A stretch of DNA of 64,000 nt from an uncultured Clostridia bacterium (GTDB lineage Bacteria; Bacillota; Clostridia; Peptostreptococcales; Acidaminobacteraceae). Shown here in pieces: positions 62,393-64,000 of this stretch (positions are counted from its first letter, which is position 1; the number at the start of each line of letters is the position of its first letter). Below the pieces are notes generated by a model. That model was given only the letters and a program-made list of their open reading frames with translations, made no database searches and had not been told where the DNA came from. The position numbers were made by a program, and so were the translations under genes. The stretch lies in NCBI GenBank assembly GCA_927417275.1, contig CAKMJV010000011.1, positions 1 through 64,000 of the forward strand. Reading direction: 5' to 3'.

Positions 62393-63619
62393 ATGGTGTT
62401 ATCACCACAATCACAACCAAAACACGCACCCAACATTATGGTTTACACTTTAGGCAAATTTGACGTGATCAAGGATGACCAGTCACTTATGATGTCTTCT
62501 TCGGGTTCTAAGAAAATATGGGAACTCTTTAAATTTATGCTCACCCACCGTGACCGAGCGTTTACACCTGAAACGCTTATGGATCAACTTTGGGTTTCTG
62601 AGTCCTATAATGACCCCCGAAGCACTTTAAGACGTCAAATGCATCGCTTAAGACAGTCCCTTATCGAAGAGGATGCCTCTGAAAAGGATAAAACCATACA
62701 GTTTAATAATGGCTACTATAGATGGAACGATCAATTGCCCGTTTCTATAGATGTGGATGACTTTGAAAAATTAATTAAGCATGGTGATACGGTGAAGTCC
62801 TATTCCCCAAAAGAAGCGCTTGATGCGTATAAGGAAGCATTGTCCTTATACCACGGGGATTATCTGCCTGATTGCTATGATCAACACTGGGTATTTTCGG
62901 TGCGAAACCATTATCGTCGCCTTTATTTACGAACGGTTTCTAATACCATAGAACTTTTAAAGGATTCTGCTTTTTACGATGAGATCATCAAAATCTGTGA
63001 GAAGGCGATTCAAATCGATGTGTATGAAGAACCTTTTCATTTACATTACATGGAAGCCCTGCTTCACAACGACGATCAAAAACAAGCTTTAGAACATTAC
63101 GAGTACATCACGGGGTTCTACTACCATGAAATGGGACTCAAACCCTCTACTGAGATGAAGAATCTCTATAAGCGCTTGTTACAAACACATACACCCAAGA
63201 CATCTGATCAGACTTTCTTTAATACACTTGAGTCATCTGAACCCATCGACAAAGCATTTTTCTGTGATCCACATGTGTTTAAGTCCATTTATGAGTTGGA
63301 ACGCAGACGTTCTCAACGCTCTGGTGCTTCTTTTAGCATCGGTGAGATTCGCGTGACACCTGTAAATAATTTTACACCGTCGCAAGAGGATCTTCGGGTT
63401 TATCGTCTTAAACAACATCTGCTTGAGCATCTGCGAAAAGGCGATTCGTTTACTTTATGGAACGATGCGAACTTCGTGGTGTTATTACCTGGCGTTGATG
63501 CACCAATTATGGAAAAAGTTTTAAGGCGCATACTCGACTCATATCCCATGAATGAATCATTGGACATTGAACATATTAAACATTTGTCTTTTGATCAACC
63601 ACAGTCTAAATTCGTTTAA
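62393..63619 (+). CDS. BTAD (SARP-like) transcriptional regulator
   Basis: About 408 residues from the ATG at 62393, which has AAAGGAG seven bases upstream; the frame is open from 62363. An OmpR-type winged helix (about 15-95, SSGSKKIWELFKFMLTHRDR and PRSTLRRQMHRLRQSL) is followed by a bacterial transcriptional activator domain of TPR helices (about 115-260, ALSLYHGDYLPDCYDQHWVF, PFHLHYMEALLHND). The C-terminal 120 residues (RSGASFSIGEIRV, LLEHLRKGDSFTLWNDANFVVLLPG) look like a degenerate GGDEF-type domain. SARP family regulators activate promoters with direct heptamer repeats, and such repeats occur just downstream of this gene. It is probably monocistronic. Confidence 0.85.
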   Translation: MVLSPQSQPKHAPNIMVYTLGKFDVIKDDQSLMMSSSGSKKIWELFKFMLTHRDRAFTPETLMDQLWVSESYNDPRSTLRRQMHRLRQSLIEEDASEKDKTIQFNNGYYRWNDQLPVSIDVDDFEKLIKHGDTVKSYSPKEALDAYKEALSLYHGDYLPDCYDQHWVFSVRNHYRRLYLRTVSNTIELLKDSAFYDEIIKICEKAIQIDVYEEPFHLHYMEALLHNDDQKQALEHYEYITGFYYHEMGLKPSTEMKNLYKRLLQTHTPKTSDQTFFNTLESSEPIDKAFFCDPHVFKSIYELERRRSQRSGASFSIGEIRVTPVNNFTPSQEDLRVYRLKQHLLEHLRKGDSFTLWNDANFVVLLPGVDAPIMEKVLRRILDSYPMNESLDIEHIKHLSFDQPQSKFV

Positions 63620-63649
63620 TAATTCATTTTTTATTTAATAAGTGTTAAT

Positions 63650-63720
63650 CACAAACTTGCAGGTCTAACCTTTTTGGTACCTGGATCGGAACAAGTTTGT
63701 GGTGGCACTTTTTTATTTTT
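63650..63720 (+). terminator. Terminator of the BTAD regulator gene
   Basis: CACAAACTTG (63650-63659) pairs with CAAGTTTGTG (63692-63701), enclosing a smaller CAGGT/ACCTG stem. T-rich sequence CTTTTTTATTTTTTT follows shortly after. Confidence 0.7.
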
Positions 63721-63767
63721 TTGCCCTTCACATTCTCAGCAGAATAATAACATTAGTGATATAACCA

Positions 63768-63822
63768 TGTCACACAGATGTCACACAGATGTGCGCGGTA
63801 TGTCACAGCAATCCTGTAAACT
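63768..63822 (+). promoter_or_regulatory. SARP-type operator and promoter
   Basis: TGTCACA heptamers start at 63768, 63779 and 63801, and a degenerate TGTGCGC starts at 63790. The four positions are therefore spaced exactly 11 bases apart. A -10-like TAAACT lies at 63817-63822, nine bases past the last heptamer, with no independent -35 box. This is the arrangement known for SARP activators, and the BTAD gene is immediately upstream. Confidence 0.6.
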
Positions 63823-63866
63823 TTAGATAGTGGTTGTACACTTACTCCATATTGGGAGGATAGAAT

Positions 63867-64000
63867 ATGGCAAAGTTAAATACGCAGTCTTTCGGTTCAA
63901 ATTTTTTAGTGACCGTCCACCAGCAAGACAATCATAGTTGGCAAGGCGTCCTCGAATGGTTAGACACAGGAAAAAAGATTCATTTTAGAAGCGAGCTTGA
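63867..64000 (+). CDS. Small hypothetical protein, N-terminus only
   Basis: The gene begins at an ATG with GGGAGGA upstream and runs off the right edge. About 44 residues are visible, starting MAKLNTQSFGSNFLVTVHQQ, then DNHSWQGVLEWLDTGKKIHF. The SWQGxLEWLxxGKxxxFRS pattern resembles short clostridial hypothetical proteins of under 100 residues that I know without function. It is the gene nearest to the SARP-type operator, so it is the best candidate for control by the BTAD regulator. Confidence 0.6.
   Translation, partial: MAKLNTQSFGSNFLVTVHQQDNHSWQGVLEWLDTGKKIHFRSEL

Overview
The window reads like a chromosome segment of a low-GC Gram-positive bacterium of the class Clostridia. The evidence is AGGAGG-type ribosome binding sites, S-layer (SLH) proteins, HD-GYP and GGDEF proteins, soluble and membrane chemoreceptors, and no lipid A genes. 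Genus is not determinable by eye; a Fusibacter/Acidaminobacter-like clostridium is only a guess.

Region 1 (1-1,000) holds debris of two mobile elements. There is the start of an ExeA/TniB-like ATPase and the tail of its partner gene on the minus strand, abutting a frameshifted IS1634-type transposase remnant on the plus strand.

Region 2 (1,163-28,211, all minus strand) is a large surface-polysaccharide locus with three nucleotide-sugar pathways. These are dTDP-L-rhamnose (rfbACBD), UDP-N-acetyl-L-fucosamine (capE/capF/capG type), and a six-gene CDP-3,6-dideoxyhexose pathway whose C-5 epimerase and reductase point to CDP-ascarylose. It also has six glycosyltransferases, a Wzx flippase, an EpsG-like polymerase, two different initiating phosphoglycosyl transferases, a bacillosamine-type aminotransferase/acetyltransferase pair, a MarR-like regulator with a candidate operator, and a Wzz chain-length regulator. 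A divergent O-antigen ligase/polymerase-family gene (28,353-30,161) closes the locus. An IS66 tnpA remnant lies just beyond, so the locus is bracketed by transposon debris.

Region 3 (30,669-38,119, minus) carries a strongly promoted S-layer-like protein gene, a carboxyl-terminal processing protease, an alpha/beta hydrolase, a DUF1576-type membrane protein and a small hypothetical protein.

Region 4 (38,200-49,420) is accessory. It has two separate AbiEi/AbiEii modules, two chemoreceptors (one membrane-bound with a Cache domain, one soluble with a CZB domain), an ErcA-like iron alcohol dehydrogenase translationally coupled to a PAS-GGDEF-HD-GYP protein, a small antitoxin-like gene and a gene remnant. 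Three copies of a striking palindromic repeat family (about 160-200 bp, 33-nt conserved tip, stems that differ but stay complementary) sit beside the toxin-antitoxin-like genes.

Region 5 (49,421-60,782, minus) is a three-gene surface-protein operon: a 2,245-residue IPT/TIG-repeat protein followed by two SLH-domain proteins.

Region 6 (61,064-64,000, plus) has a cupin-HD-GYP protein, a BTAD (SARP-like) regulator and the start of a small gene. The promoter of that small gene carries TGTCACA heptamers on an exact 11-bp period, the layout expected of SARP operators.

The most novel observations are the palindromic repeat family, the ascarylose-type operon with an E3 reductase lacking its Fe-S domain, and the SARP-type operator. 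No tRNA, rRNA, CRISPR array or confident riboswitch was seen.
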